DNA from: Pusillimonas sp. UBA6240
GTDB taxonomy: Bacteria; Pseudomonadota; Gammaproteobacteria; Burkholderiales; Burkholderiaceae_B
DNA length: 64,000 bases
Reading direction: 5' to 3'
Assembly: GCA_002441445.1 (NCBI GenBank)
Contig: DJWC01000126.1
Span: 19,183-83,182 of the forward strand
The notes under the pieces are model-generated. The model worked only from the letters and a program-made list of their open reading frames with translations. It was not told the DNA's origin and did not search any database. This document shows, piece after piece, positions 42,549 to 51,291 of the stretch. Numbering within the stretch: the stretch's first letter is position 1; each line of letters starts with the position of its first letter. Position numbers and translations under genes: made by a program.

Positions 42549-44564
42549 ATGAACACCACCACCATAACTGAAACCGCCGCCGTCCAAGCCGCCAGCGACA
42601 AGATGGAGCAAGACGCCGCCCGGCAGGCGCAAACCATGCTCGATCAGGCCCAGGGCACTGCCCAGGCGGATGAAGCGGTGCCGCACGAGACGCAGGCTCC
42701 GGCTGCCGAGCTGCGTTTTATCGCGCTTTCGCATCTGCGCCTGTCCAAGCGCAACGTGCGCAAGACCGCCGTACCGCTCGATGCCCTGGCCGACAGCATC
42801 GAGCGCGTGGGCCTGCTGCAAAACCTCATCGTCGTGCTGCACCCTGACGGCGAATCTTTCGAGGTCGTGGCGGGCGGGCGGCGCTGGGCCGCGCTGCGTC
42901 TGCTGGTTAAACGCAAGCGCATCGCCCGCGATCAGACTATTCCGTGCTTGGTCGTGCCCGATGACAGCGCCGTCACCGTGAGCCTGACCGAGAACGTGCA
43001 GCGCCAGGACATGCACCCGGCCGATCAGTTCGAGGCGTTCCTGGCCCTGGTCAACGAGGGCAGGCCCATTGAGGACATTGCGGCCGACTTTGGCGTTACG
43101 CCCCTGGTCGTGCAACGCCGCCTGAAACTGGCCCGCATCTCGCCGCGCCTGATGGCCGAGTATCGCCAGGGCGGCATCACGCTGGAACAGTTGATGGTGC
43201 TGACCCTCACCGACGACCACAAGACCCAGGAAGCTGCGTACTTTGAGGCCCCGGCCTACGAGCGCGAACCCTATGCGCTGCGTCGGCGGCTCACGCACGG
43301 CGACGTGGATGCGGCACGCAGCCCGCTGGCCCGCTTCGTGGGCGTGGACACCTACACGGCGGCGGGCGGCGGCATCCGGCGTGACCTGTTCGCTCAGGAC
43401 GGCGAAGGCATGTATCTTACCGATGCCGACCTGCTGGCCCGGCTGGCGGCGGACAAGCTGGAAACGCTGGCCGTCGAGGCCCGCGCCGAAGGCTGGAAAT
43501 GGGTCGAAGCTTTGGCCGCGTTCGGCTACAGCGAACTGGCCGCGTTTCGCCGTGCCCCGCAGATCGAGCGCGAGCCCACCGCCAAGCAGGCCAAGCGCCT
43601 TGCCGCGCTGCAGGCCAGGCAAGAGGCCATCGAAAGCGCCCTGCATGCCGCCGAGGAAGCCGAGGACGAGGACGCCGCCGCGAAGCTCTACGAGGAAGGC
43701 GACCGCGTGGGCGAAGCACTGGACGCGCTCTACGCGGGTCTGCTGGCCTACGCGCCTGAAACGATGGCGGCATCCGGCGCGATCGTAACGCTCGATCATG
43801 GTGGGGAAGTGGTCGTGCATCGTGGGTTGCTGCGCCCCGAGGACGCCAAGGCCATCGCGCAGGCCGCGCACGCTGAACACATCGGGAGCAACGAAAGCGA
43901 TGGAGACAGCCAGAACGGCGGGGCCGAAGCCGCACCGGCCAAGACGCTTTCCGAGCGGCTGGTGCGCAACCTGAGCGCGCATCGCACCGCAGCCTTGCAA
44001 GCTGAACTGGCGAAAAAGCCCGATGTGGCCCTGGCCGCGCTGGCGCATCGGTTGGCGCTGACCGTGTTCTATCACGGCGGCGACAGCCTGCTGCAAATCG
44101 CCGTGCATCCACAGGACGGTTTGATGCAGCACGCGCCTGAACTGCCCGAAGGCAAGGCGGCGGCAGAGTTCGATGCGTTGCGCACCGCATGGCGTGAACG
44201 CCTGCCCGCCGATGACGCGGACTTGCTCGACGTACTGCGCCAGATGAAGCGGGCTGATCTGCTGGCACTGCTGGCCGTATGCGTGGCGGGCACAGTGGAT
44301 GCCGTGGTGCGCAGCGAACACGACAGCCGCGCCGATGCCCTGGCGCAGGCTGTCAAGCTGGATATGAGCGGCTATTGGCAACCGACCGCCGAGGCGTATT
44401 TCAACCACGTCCCCAAGGCGCAAGCCCTGGCGTGGTTCCAGGCGTTCAAGCCCGCCGAGGTCAACCGCGTGGCAGGCTACAAGAAGCCCGACATGGCCAG
44501 GGAGGCCAGCCAACATGCCAGCGGCGCCAAGTGGCTGCCTGACATGCTGCGCACATCCACCTAA
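42549..44564 (+). CDS. parB: ParB/RepB/Spo0J-family partition protein
   Basis: A 671-aa protein, larger than typical chromosomal ParB. The ParB nuclease-like domain (about 55-160) has L-S-K-R-N-V-R-K and G-G-R-R-W-A-A-L-R-L. It is followed by S-L-T-E-N-V-Q-R-Q-D-M-H-P-A-D-Q-F-E-A-F and an HTH (I-E-D-I-A-A-D-F-G-V-T). The C-terminal half is Ala/Glu-rich. I start it at ATG 42549 with SD AAGGAG 12 nt upstream. Tn4371-like elements carry this large ParB near the accessory border. It may stabilise the excised form together with ParA. Confidence 0.9.
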   Translation: MNTTTITETAAVQAASDKMEQDAARQAQTMLDQAQGTAQADEAVPHETQAPAAELRFIALSHLRLSKRNVRKTAVPLDALADSIERVGLLQNLIVVLHPDGESFEVVAGGRRWAALRLLVKRKRIARDQTIPCLVVPDDSAVTVSLTENVQRQDMHPADQFEAFLALVNEGRPIEDIAADFGVTPLVVQRRLKLARISPRLMAEYRQGGITLEQLMVLTLTDDHKTQEAAYFEAPAYEREPYALRRRLTHGDVDAARSPLARFVGVDTYTAAGGGIRRDLFAQDGEGMYLTDADLLARLAADKLETLAVEARAEGWKWVEALAAFGYSELAAFRRAPQIEREPTAKQAKRLAALQARQEAIESALHAAEEAEDEDAAAKLYEEGDRVGEALDALYAGLLAYAPETMAASGAIVTLDHGGEVVVHRGLLRPEDAKAIAQAAHAEHIGSNESDGDSQNGGAEAAPAKTLSERLVRNLSAHRTAALQAELAKKPDVALAALAHRLALTVFYHGGDSLLQIAVHPQDGLMQHAPELPEGKAAAEFDALRTAWRERLPADDADLLDVLRQMKRADLLALLAVCVAGTVDAVVRSEHDSRADALAQAVKLDMSGYWQPTAEAYFNHVPKAQALAWFQAFKPAEVNRVAGYKKPDMAREASQHASGAKWLPDMLRTST

Positions 44565-44580
44565 GCAACAGGGAAGCGCG

Positions 44581-44665
44581 GCCCTGGCGGCAAGTTCGCC
44601 CCGCCAGGGCCGCTTGGAAACGCCCGCCGTTCATCCTCTTGCGAGGAGATGAACGGCGGGCGTTT
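44581..44665 (+). terminator. Two tandem hairpins after parB
   Basis: The first is GCCCTGGCGG (44581-44590) with CCGCCAGGGC (44601-44610). The second is AAACGCCCGCCGTTCATC (44618-44635) with GATGAACGGCGGGCGTTT (44648-44665), an 18-bp perfect stem, followed by CTGCG rather than a U-run. They probably end or stabilise the parB transcript. Confidence 0.55.
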
Positions 44666-45419
44666 CTGCGCCAGCGGTTTGCCCGTCCATCGAGGACCGT
44701 GCAAACCGCGCCCGCCCGCGCCTGTGTGGGCCAGGCGCGGGCGGACAACAGCCGGGTCGCGTCTGCCTGGACGCGGCCCGATATGCGCCGCTGCGCGGCG
44801 AAAGACGAGACGGGCGGCGTACCGATACGCATGGCGATACGGGACTGTGGGCAGGCCCGGCCAGCCGGGCCTGCGGGCTGATCGCTACGCCGGAATGCGA
44901 CCGAACCGGTTGTGTGCCTGCCGTTCATCCTCGAACCTGACGCATAGGCATGCTGGGAGCGGCACATCGGAGCCGAGAGGCCGGGACGGCCGTTCACCTT
45001 GCTTCATGCCGCACCGATGGCACCCTCCACGCCGCACCGGCGCTTTGCCGTCGACCTCGAATGGAACATCCGACATGTCCAGGCATTTGCAAACCGCACC
45101 GCTGCACCGTCATGGCGTTGACCGTGCCTGCCATAAGGCATCTCCGCAATTCCGTCCCAACGCGGCCTTGTTATGTGAATCCTGGCTTCGGCACGGCGGC
45201 CCGGCAGACATCGCCGGGCCGCCTCGGGCTGATGCGGCGCAACCGGCAGTCACAACGATTTTCCCTTGCGCGTTGCGCATTCCTCGCGAGACAAAATCGC
45301 CGTGCCCGCCGGTCGTCCACTGGCGTTTCCGCCCCAGGGGGTGCGCCGCGCCCGACCTGCGCCTGATCGGAATCACCAAGGACGCGATGGGCGCGGACTT
45401 GAAACTCAGGAGATACATC
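44666..45419. other. 754-nt region without a supportable gene
   Basis: Several frames are open because of high GC, including one running into DUF736, but their translations are Arg/Pro/Cys-rich and lack SD-start pairs. I judge this stretch non-coding or a decayed gene. Just upstream of DUF736 the leader has an AGGAGA SD. Confidence 0.4.
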
Positions 45420-45728
45420 ATGGCTAACATCGGCACCTTCACCGCTCAGGACAACGGCTACACCGGCACCGTTCGCACCTTGACCCTGAACGTCAAAGTC
45501 AAATTCGTTCCGGCCGAGAAGGACAGCGACAAGTCGCCGGACTACCGCATCGTGGTGGGCGGCTACGAGATCGGCGCGGCATGGCGCAAGGTCTCCAAGC
45601 AGGACCGTCCCTACCTCTCAGTCACGCTTGACGACCCGTCGTTCCCCGCCACCATCTACGCGCGGCTGATCGAGAACGAGGCTGGCGGCTTCGACCTCAT
45701 CTGGTCGCGTCCGGCCAAGGCGAACTAA
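45420..45728 (+). CDS. DUF736 domain protein
   Basis: A 102-aa protein with the DUF736 pattern: M-A-N-I-G-T-F-T-A-Q-D-N-G-Y-T-G-T-V-R at the start, P-D-Y-R-I-V-V-G-G-Y-E-I-G-A-A-W in the middle and P-A-T-I-Y-A-R-L-I at the end. This small beta-rich protein is a regular backbone member of Tn4371-like and related elements; function unknown. AGGAGA lies 7 nt before the ATG. The longer upstream frame is not likely real. Confidence 0.88.
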   Translation: MANIGTFTAQDNGYTGTVRTLTLNVKVKFVPAEKDSDKSPDYRIVVGGYEIGAAWRKVSKQDRPYLSVTLDDPSFPATIYARLIENEAGGFDLIWSRPAKAN

Positions 45729-45736
45729 GTTCGCCC

Positions 45737-45760
45737 GCACGCCCGGCTGGCCGGGCGTGC
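45737..45760 (+). terminator. Hairpin after DUF736
   Basis: GCACGCCCGG (45737-45746) and CCGGGCGTGC (45751-45760) form a perfect 10-bp stem with a 4-nt loop, 8 nt after the DUF736 stop. No U-run follows. Confidence 0.55.
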
Positions 45761-45923
45761 CTACGGCACCGCCGATTCCGGCCACGCGCCAGAATCGGCG
45801 GGTTTTCCGTTTGGTGCGCGAAGCTGACGTTCGCGTCCTGGCGCCATACGTACTTTTGCGTCTATCGCCGCAGGCCCGACTGCGGGATGATCATGGCCAT
45901 GCGGACCAGGCCGGAGGAACAAT

Positions 45924-46154
45924 ATGCACGATGAATTGCAGATAGCCTTGCTGCATACCTGGCGGGACAAGGGGCTGGACTGGCCCGTTTATGGTGTCCT
46001 GGATGCCGACGAGCTGGCCCGGTATGGAATCGCTACCCTGGCGATCGAAGGGGGGCGCTGGTGCGAGGTGAAGGCTGATGATGTTCGGGTTCTTTCCGAG
46101 ATCAGCATTGATGATGTGGTGGCAGCCGATTGGATGGGCAAGGAGCCTGGATGA
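45924..46154 (+). CDS. Small conserved-looking hypothetical protein
   Basis: A 76-aa acidic protein preceded by a strong SD (GGAGGAACA) 6-12 nt before ATG 45924. Visible features are W-R-D-K-G-L-D-W-P-V-Y-G-V and I-S-I-D-D-V-V-A-A-D-W. I do not recognise the family. It lies in the element backbone between DUF736 and a defence gene on the other strand. Confidence 0.55.
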   Translation: MHDELQIALLHTWRDKGLDWPVYGVLDADELARYGIATLAIEGGRWCEVKADDVRVLSEISIDDVVAADWMGKEPG

Positions 46155-46257
46155 CGAACCCCTTGAGCGTCCCCCGGCCGTGCCGGGTCGCGCTGGTGTG
46201 CTGGCGCATCGAGCCGCTCCGGACGTCTCGACCTGGCGGCTTTCATCGCTGACGCGG

Positions 46258-47100
46258 TTACCCGGCCAGCGCGGACTTTAGATAGTTCACGAAGGACGTG
46301 CATGACAACAAAAAATACTTGGCATCGGCCTGGTCCAGGTCTGGCGCTTCAAGCATGGCATGGCGGATGCCGTGCTCGTCATTGGTGTAGCCATACAGTT
46401 TCAGGAATCCATCCTTGAGCGCAGGGTGCAATTTGCCATGCTTTTCGAGCAGCTTCAGCGCTTCGCCAAGCGTGGCTTTGTCATTGCCTGAGGCCACCTT
46501 GGCCATCGCCTCCACAGCGGAGATTGATTCCTTGATTGAGTTGCGGTAGTCCGGCTGCTTGCGGTCGGCAAGCAGTTCCAGTGCGCGACGAAGATGCGCC
46601 GTGACTGCGGCGAACCGGGTGTCGGCCATCGCCTGCTCCAGCATCTCCAATTCTTGCTCGTTGGTGATATCGACCAACTTGTCCTCGACGAAACGGTAGG
46701 CCGATAGTTCCCGCGTCAGAATGTGGTTGAGGTATTTGACAAGCTCTGGTGTTTCCTTTTTCCGGATGTGGACGACAAATTCGATGAAGTCATAGACTTC
46801 GTTCCATGAGGCCGTGAAGAAGTGCTTGCGGATTTCCTCCAGAATAAGCCGGCTGCGGTTGCTGTATCCGAAGCCAGGCCGCTCATCCACAGGCCGTTTG
46901 AAGTAGTGAAACCAAAGAAGCGAGCTGAATTGGTCCATTTTGGCCCGGGAGTGATGACTCCCGTGCATGAAATCCGCCGAATCCCACACGACGACATGTA
47001 GCGTGTTCCATAGCGAAGCACGAAGCTCATCTGACATTTCGTTGACTTGAATGACTTCCTGGGTCGGCTTCAGACCACGGCGTTCGCTGAAAGATTTCAT
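46258..47100 (-). CDS. AbiJ-type protein with AbiJ_NTD4 domain (abortive infection candidate)
   Basis: A 280-aa protein. The N-terminus (F-S-E-R-R-G-L-K-P, then Q-V-N-E-M-S-D-E-L-R-A-S-L-W-N) is the AbiJ_NTD4 pattern. The C-terminal part has S-I-K-E-S-I-S-A-V-E-A-M-A-K and H-G-I-R-H-A-M-L-E, as in HEPN-type domains of the AbiJ family. Such proteins are thought to stop phage growth by RNA damage. It sits downstream of a small XRE gene on the same strand, a layout like toxin and regulator. It is a defence insertion in the element backbone. Confidence 0.75.
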   Translation of the reverse strand: MKSFSERRGLKPTQEVIQVNEMSDELRASLWNTLHVVVWDSADFMHGSHHSRAKMDQFSSLLWFHYFKRPVDERPGFGYSNRSRLILEEIRKHFFTASWNEVYDFIEFVVHIRKKETPELVKYLNHILTRELSAYRFVEDKLVDITNEQELEMLEQAMADTRFAAVTAHLRRALELLADRKQPDYRNSIKESISAVEAMAKVASGNDKATLGEALKLLEKHGKLHPALKDGFLKLYGYTNDEHGIRHAMLEAPDLDQADAKYFLLSCTSFVNYLKSALAG

Positions 47101-47148
47101 TATGAGGTTGGGGGTATGAAATGGATGAGTAAAGGCTACATTGTCTTC

Positions 47149-47436
47149 TTATGGATTGTTGGAAGCCAGGATATCGTCCAGTTCCTCACGCACTTGTGCC
47201 AATAATTGCTCAGCTTGACCCGCTTCGGTGGCGTAGGCCAGTGTTAGCAACGTCAGCGGATGAATCCGCATGACCTCGCACAGCTCGGCCAACTTGCTGA
47301 GTGTGGGGCTTTTCAGGCCGCGTTCCAGTGTGCTCAGGTATGTGCGGCTGGACACGTCGGAAAACGCTTCCTGGCTCAAGCCGCGTGCGGCGCGCACGGT
47401 TTTGATCGCCTGCCCCAGGTTGTGTTCTTTCGCCAT
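47149..47436 (-). CDS. XRE-family HTH regulator next to the AbiJ gene
   Basis: A 95-aa protein. The HTH reads A-I-K-T-V-R-A-A-R-G-L-S-Q-E-A-F-S, then S-R-T-Y-L-S-T-L-E-R-G, a classical XRE fold, followed by a short helical tail (L-L-A-Q-V-R-E-E-L-D). It is 48 nt upstream of abiJ on the same strand and probably represses the pair. Confidence 0.82.
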   Translation of the reverse strand: MAKEHNLGQAIKTVRAARGLSQEAFSDVSSRTYLSTLERGLKSPTLSKLAELCEVMRIHPLTLLTLAYATEAGQAEQLLAQVREELDDILASNNP

Positions 47437-47727
47437 CCGCGTGTCATCCCCAAAATAAAGAATGACACCTGATAGAGTCCTATAGGGCTACAATCTATAG
47501 TGTTCATTGTTGATGGGCGGACCGTCGGCTTTACGGATTTACGATCTGCCGCTTGTACGTAAAACTGCCGATACGCCATGGCGATTCCACGCCTAAGCGT
47601 AAAAGCGGACTTACAATTCGTCGTGAAGCCGGTTTGCCGCCGATGCGTCTCGCTGTACCGTCATGAATGATGCGTACATTGCTCACCTTACCGATGCGCA
47701 ACTCGCTATTCTGGCCTGGAGGTTCCC

Positions 47728-48075
47728 ATGCCGCTGCTGACTGATGCACAACAGGCGCAACTGCTGGCCCACGGCCAACGGCGCGCCCAAGACCCCGGTT
47801 TCGATCCCATGCCGGTGGCCAAGCTCTACACGCCCGATGCAGGCGTGGTCTGGCTGCTGGCCTTTGCCTACCCGGAGGACCCGGCCCGCCTGCATGGGCT
47901 TTGCGACGCCAATACCGGATTCCCGCAATTAACCGACATTCACCTGGCCGAACTCGAAGCCCTGCACGGCCCGAACGGCTACCTCGTGGCCGTGGACACG
48001 AGCTTCAAAGCCACGCGCACGCTGTCTGATTACGCCGCTCGGGCTACCGCCCAGGGCGCCTACATCGAGGAGTAG
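47728..48075 (+). CDS. DUF2958 domain protein
   Basis: A 115-aa protein with M-P-L-L-T-D-A-Q-Q-A-Q-L-L-A-H-G at the start, V-A-K-L-Y-T-P-D-A-G-V-V-W-L-L in the middle and G-L-C-D-A-N-T-G-F-P-Q-L after it, the DUF2958 pattern. It has a GGAGG SD 9 nt upstream. Members are conserved in Tn4371-like elements and broad-host-range plasmids; function unknown. The 290 nt before it hold only promoter-like sequence. Confidence 0.85.
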   Translation: MPLLTDAQQAQLLAHGQRRAQDPGFDPMPVAKLYTPDAGVVWLLAFAYPEDPARLHGLCDANTGFPQLTDIHLAELEALHGPNGYLVAVDTSFKATRTLSDYAARATAQGAYIEE

Positions 48076-48200
48076 CGCCCGGCCCACCAGGCCGGGTCGC
48101 TACACCTTCCGCACATTTTCGGTTGGTGAAGACCGCCAGCCGTCTGCTCTCCCCCGCACCAATTCCGGGGTCGGGGGCATTGTTGCGGGAGGAAGGGCAA

Positions 48201-49031
48201 ATGGCTCACTCGACTCAGGCCGCGCCGTGGCAAGCGACGGCGGCCTATCTCTACGTGCTGCGGCTCGATGCGACGGATCTGGCGTGGGAGTACCTGCGCC
48301 GCCACCCCGACTATCGGGCGTGCTGGCACGATGCTGATCGCCGGGCCGCCAACGCGGCTTCCCCCTGGGGGCTGGTTCGGCTGGAAAATCCCACGCTCGA
48401 CGCACGCGAAGCGCACCCTATCTGGGACGCGCGCCTGCCGGCGCTGCTGCATCTGCGGGCAGCACATCCGCCTGGATGGGCGGCGGACGAAATGGCGGAT
48501 GCCGACTCGGAGGTCGGCCTGAATCTCTGGCACATCCCCGGCCGCAAAGACCTGGCGGTGCTCCTCGATGGCCTTGCCTTGCAGGCCCGTGACGGTGCGC
48601 GCTGTCTGCGTGCCCGGCTTGATGCCGAGGTGCTCGCCGGCGCGCCTGGGCAGTGCGTTGTGCCGCTCGATGCGCGCATCCACGCGCAAGCGGCGCTGCT
48701 GGCCACGTATGCGGCCCGGTTCGCGCCGCGCCGGGCGTCCGCCGGGCGGCCAGTGGCCGACGCTCCCCGCATGGCGGCAGACGCCGCTCGCGTGAATCAA
48801 GCCAGCCTGCGCCATCTGCGTGCCTTGCAGGCGCTTGATGGCGTGCGGGCCGGCGCATCCCAGCGGCTGATCGCTGAAGTGCTCTATGGCCCCGACCGGG
48901 TGCGTGAAGAATGGCAGGCTGACAGCGCGCTGCGGGCGCAACTGCGCCACAGCCTCGCACGCGCCTTGGCGCTGATGCGCGGCGGCTACCTGGGCTTGGC
49001 CGGGCTGCGTCACGCCGCGCCGGACGAGTAA
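48201..49031 (+). CDS. DUF2285-type protein with N-terminal DUF6499-like domain
   Basis: A 276-aa backbone protein. The start (Q-A-T-A-A-Y-L-Y-V-L-R-L-D, then W-E-Y-L-R-R-H-P-D-Y-R) is the DUF6499-type segment. The last 90 residues (L-R-H-L-R-A-L-Q-A-L-D-G, with G-A-S-Q-R-L-I-A-E-V-L-Y-G) are DUF2285, HTH-like. I use ATG 48201 because GGAGGAAGG precedes it; an upstream frame extension from 48123 is less likely. Probably a DNA-binding regulator of the element. Confidence 0.82.
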   Translation: MAHSTQAAPWQATAAYLYVLRLDATDLAWEYLRRHPDYRACWHDADRRAANAASPWGLVRLENPTLDAREAHPIWDARLPALLHLRAAHPPGWAADEMADADSEVGLNLWHIPGRKDLAVLLDGLALQARDGARCLRARLDAEVLAGAPGQCVVPLDARIHAQAALLATYAARFAPRRASAGRPVADAPRMAADAARVNQASLRHLRALQALDGVRAGASQRLIAEVLYGPDRVREEWQADSALRAQLRHSLARALALMRGGYLGLAGLRHAAPDE

Positions 49032-49041
49032 ACACCCAACA

Positions 49042-49074
49042 GGGAGAAAAACTTACCCCCTAAATCTTTCTCCC
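49042..49074. repeat. Small inverted repeat after the DUF2285 gene
   Basis: GGGAGAAA (49042-49049) and TTTCTCCC (49067-49074) flank a 17-nt C/A-rich loop, 10 nt after the stop codon. Possible terminator or conserved structural site of the element. Confidence 0.4.
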
Positions 49075-49156
49075 TTCCGGCTGCGCCGTCCTGTGCCGAG
49101 ACTGTCTCCAGGCGGCGGGAATTGTCCCGCCCACGCATTGCATCGCTGGAGGCAGC

Positions 49157-49438
49157 ATGGCCACGTCCCCCGTATCCCCGTCTACCTTGTCCGCGTCCGG
49201 GTTTGCCGCCCCGGCGGCGACACCGGCGCGCTACCTGACCAATAGCGAAGCGGCCGACTATCTGCGCCTATCGCCGCGCACGCTGGAAAAGCAGCGCGTG
49301 CTGGGCGGCGGGCCGCGTTTTCGCAAGTTTGGCCGGCGCGTGCTCTACGCCGTCGCCGACCTGGACGCCTGGGCCGATGGCCGCAGCTACGCCATGACGT
49401 CCGATCCCGAATATCTGGATCGGCACGCCGGCCGTTGA
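49157..49438 (+). CDS. AlpA/excisionase-like HTH protein
   Basis: A 93-aa protein of the HTH_17/MerR-like type: Y-L-T-N-S-E-A-A-D-Y-L-R-L-S-P-R-T-L-E-K, then G-G-P-R-F-R-K-F-G-R-R-V-L-Y. These small DNA binders precede repA in Tn4371-like elements and may act as regulator or recombination directionality factor. It is 24 nt upstream of repA on the same strand. Confidence 0.85.
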   Translation: MATSPVSPSTLSASGFAAPAATPARYLTNSEAADYLRLSPRTLEKQRVLGGGPRFRKFGRRVLYAVADLDAWADGRSYAMTSDPEYLDRHAGR

Positions 49439-49462
49439 CAGCCGGGCGCACGGAAAACGGAC

Positions 49463-50311
49463 ATGGCGACGCGGCGAACACCGGCCAGCGAACGCGAACA
49501 GCTCACGCTGTTTCGCGCGCTGCCTGGGGACATGCGCCCGCGTGATGCGCAGGATCTCATGGCCTATCCCTTCTTCTCCTTGTCGAAGTCGCGGCGGGTG
49601 GTGCCTATCGACTTTGCCGCCGGGCCGGTACGCATCCGGGTGGAAGCCGTGCCGGAACACGGCATGGCCACGATCTGGGATGCGGACGTGCTGATCTGGG
49701 CCGCCAGCCAGCTTGTCGCCGCCCGCGACCGCGGGCTGCCGACCTCGCGGCTGATTGCGGCCACGCCGCACGAAATCCTGACCTTCATCGGGCGCGGCAC
49801 CGGCTTGCGCGACTACCAGCGTCTGCGCGCCGCGCTCGATCGTCTGCAATCGACGACAGTCGCCACCTCGCTGCGTCAGGCCGATGGCCGGCGCCTGCAT
49901 CGGTTCTCGTGGATCAATGAATGGAAGGAGATCGTCCATGCCGATGGCCGCTCGGCCGGACTTGATCTGATTTTGCCCGACTGGTTCTACACAGGCGTCT
50001 TATCCAACGCCCTGGTGCTGGGCATCGATCCGCGTTACTTCCGCTTGACCGGCGGCATTGAGCGTTGGCTGTACCGCCTGGTGCGCAAGCACGGCGGCGC
50101 TCAGTCCATGGGCTGGCATTTTGAGCTGCGCCACCTGTATGCCAAATCCGGTAGCCATGCGCGCTATACCGATTTCGCCCTGGACGTGCGCCGCCTCGCA
50201 CAGCGTCAGAGCCTGCCGGGCTACCGCTTGCGCGTGGCCCGGGTGCGCGGCGTGGAGCAACTTTTCTTTTATCGCGAACCCGCGTGCGCGTCGATGACGC
50301 CCACGCCCTGA
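49463..50311 (+). CDS. repA: Replication initiator protein A (RepA-like)
   Basis: A 282-aa protein of the PF10134 RepA family. It shows A-Y-P-F-F-S-L-S-K-S-R-R, then I-W-D-A-D-V-L-I-W-A-A-S-Q, and F-R-L-T-G-G-I-E-R-W-L-Y-R-L-V-R-K-H in the second half (winged-helix DNA-binding part). It would bind the iterons just downstream and start theta-type replication of the excised circle with host DnaA. The gene is intact. Confidence 0.9.
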   Translation: MATRRTPASEREQLTLFRALPGDMRPRDAQDLMAYPFFSLSKSRRVVPIDFAAGPVRIRVEAVPEHGMATIWDADVLIWAASQLVAARDRGLPTSRLIAATPHEILTFIGRGTGLRDYQRLRAALDRLQSTTVATSLRQADGRRLHRFSWINEWKEIVHADGRSAGLDLILPDWFYTGVLSNALVLGIDPRYFRLTGGIERWLYRLVRKHGGAQSMGWHFELRHLYAKSGSHARYTDFALDVRRLAQRQSLPGYRLRVARVRGVEQLFFYREPACASMTPTP

Positions 50312-50334
50312 GGCACCCCGATCAGGAGTTTTTA

Positions 50335-50515
50335 ATGTGGATAACTTGTGGACAAGGCTGTGAATATCCTGTGGATGGCTTCGTGCTATCAGGCGCATCC
50401 GGTTCGTGCCATCAGGCGCAAAATCGTCGTGCTATCAGGCGCAGAGATGCCTGGACAGCCGCGCCATTGCTGGCTTTGCAGGGCTCTTCTAACTATCTAA
50501 CTAAAAGACTAACTA
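50335..50515. other. Putative replication origin (oriV) of the element
   Basis: The segment directly after repA contains a DnaA-box match, TGTGGATAA (50335-50343, reverse complement of TTATCCACA), and a second weaker one TGTGGATGG (50370-50378). Three RepA iterons (50381-50443) and an AT-rich stretch with three CTAACTA copies at 50489, 50497 and 50509 follow. This is the standard order for an iteron-controlled origin: DnaA sites, iterons, unwinding region. Confidence 0.75.
50381..50443 (+). repeat. Three 17-bp iterons at an exact 23-bp period
   Basis: TCGTGCTATCAGGCGCA occurs at 50381-50397 and 50427-50443; the middle copy at 50404-50420 differs only at one base (TCGTGCCATCAGGCGCA). Six-nt spacers give a 23-nt period, about two helical turns, so RepA molecules would line up on the same face. 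Confidence 0.88.
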
Positions 50516-50616
50516 AGATTGATAGGGAAAGGTTGTTTGCGCAAAATTTGACCAACGTCCCGCGAGAAGCTGTAAAAAGCGGTCAGCAAGGTGAGCCGCT
50601 GCCTGCCGTCGTCGGC

Positions 50617-51291
50617 GTGCTTAACGCCGATCTCGATCAGCCACGCAGTGGGCGGGTCATTGCGCTGCTGAACCAGAAAGGCGGTGCGGGCAAGACAACG
50701 CTGGCCACGCACCTGGCCGGGGAGCTGGCCGTTGAAGGATTCCGGGTCGTGCTGATCGACGCCGACCCGCAAGGATCGGCCTCCGATTGGGCCGAACGGC
50801 GCGCCCAAAGCGCCCTAAGGCGCCTGTACGGCGTTTACGGGCTGGCACGCGAGACCTTGCATGCCGAAGTGCCGCAAATCGCGCAAACAGTCGATTTCGT
50901 CATCATCGACGGCCCGCCGCGTTCGGCGGCGATTACCCGCTCGGCGCTGCTGGCCAGCGATCTGGCGCTGATTCCCGTGCAGCCGTCGGCCTACGACATC
51001 TGGGCCAGCGCCGACATGGTGCGGCTTATTGAGAAGGCGCGCCTGTATCGGTCTGCGCTTCGCGCGGCCTTCGTCATCAACCGCCGGGTGGTCGGCACCG
51101 TCATCGGCCGGGAAGCGCGTGCCGCGCTGGCCGAGCAAAGCGTGCCCGCCCTGGCAGCGGAGGTTTGTCAGCGCATTGCGTTTGCCGACAGCGTGGCTGG
51201 CGGACTGCTGGTGCGCGAGCGCGATGCGCAAGGCGCAGCGGCGCGCGAGATCGCGCGGCTGGCCCTTCATGTGCGCGAGGCGCTGCAATGA
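50617..51291 (+). CDS. parA: ParA-family partition ATPase
   Basis: About 224 aa from GTG 50617. The deviant Walker A reads L-L-N-Q-K-G-G-A-G-K-T-T-L. Walker B-like segments are I-D-A-D-P-Q-G-S-A and I-D-G-P-P-R. This belongs to the short ParA group of plasmids and conjugative elements. The reading frame is open back to 50284, but that part is the origin region. The start is uncertain: the usual start of this family falls at R-V-I-A-L-L-N, where there is no start codon, so GTG 50617 or TTG 50533 are options. Confidence 0.85.
   Translation: MLNADLDQPRSGRVIALLNQKGGAGKTTLATHLAGELAVEGFRVVLIDADPQGSASDWAERRAQSALRRLYGVYGLARETLHAEVPQIAQTVDFVIIDGPPRSAAITRSALLASDLALIPVQPSAYDIWASADMVRLIEKARLYRSALRAAFVINRRVVGTVIGREARAALAEQSVPALAAEVCQRIAFADSVAGGLLVRERDAQGAAAREIARLALHVREALQ

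Noticed and set aside
42531..44516. Long antisense open frame (661 codons) opposite parB
   Set aside because: Shadow of parB; no SD, no domain, low-complexity composition.
44649..45419. Upstream extension of the DUF736 frame
   Set aside because: Arg/Pro/Cys-rich translation without similarity; DUF736 begins at the SD-preceded ATG at 45420.
50284..50616. Upstream extension of the parA frame
   Set aside because: It covers the iterons and the AT-rich origin; the translation is not ParA-like before the Walker A region.
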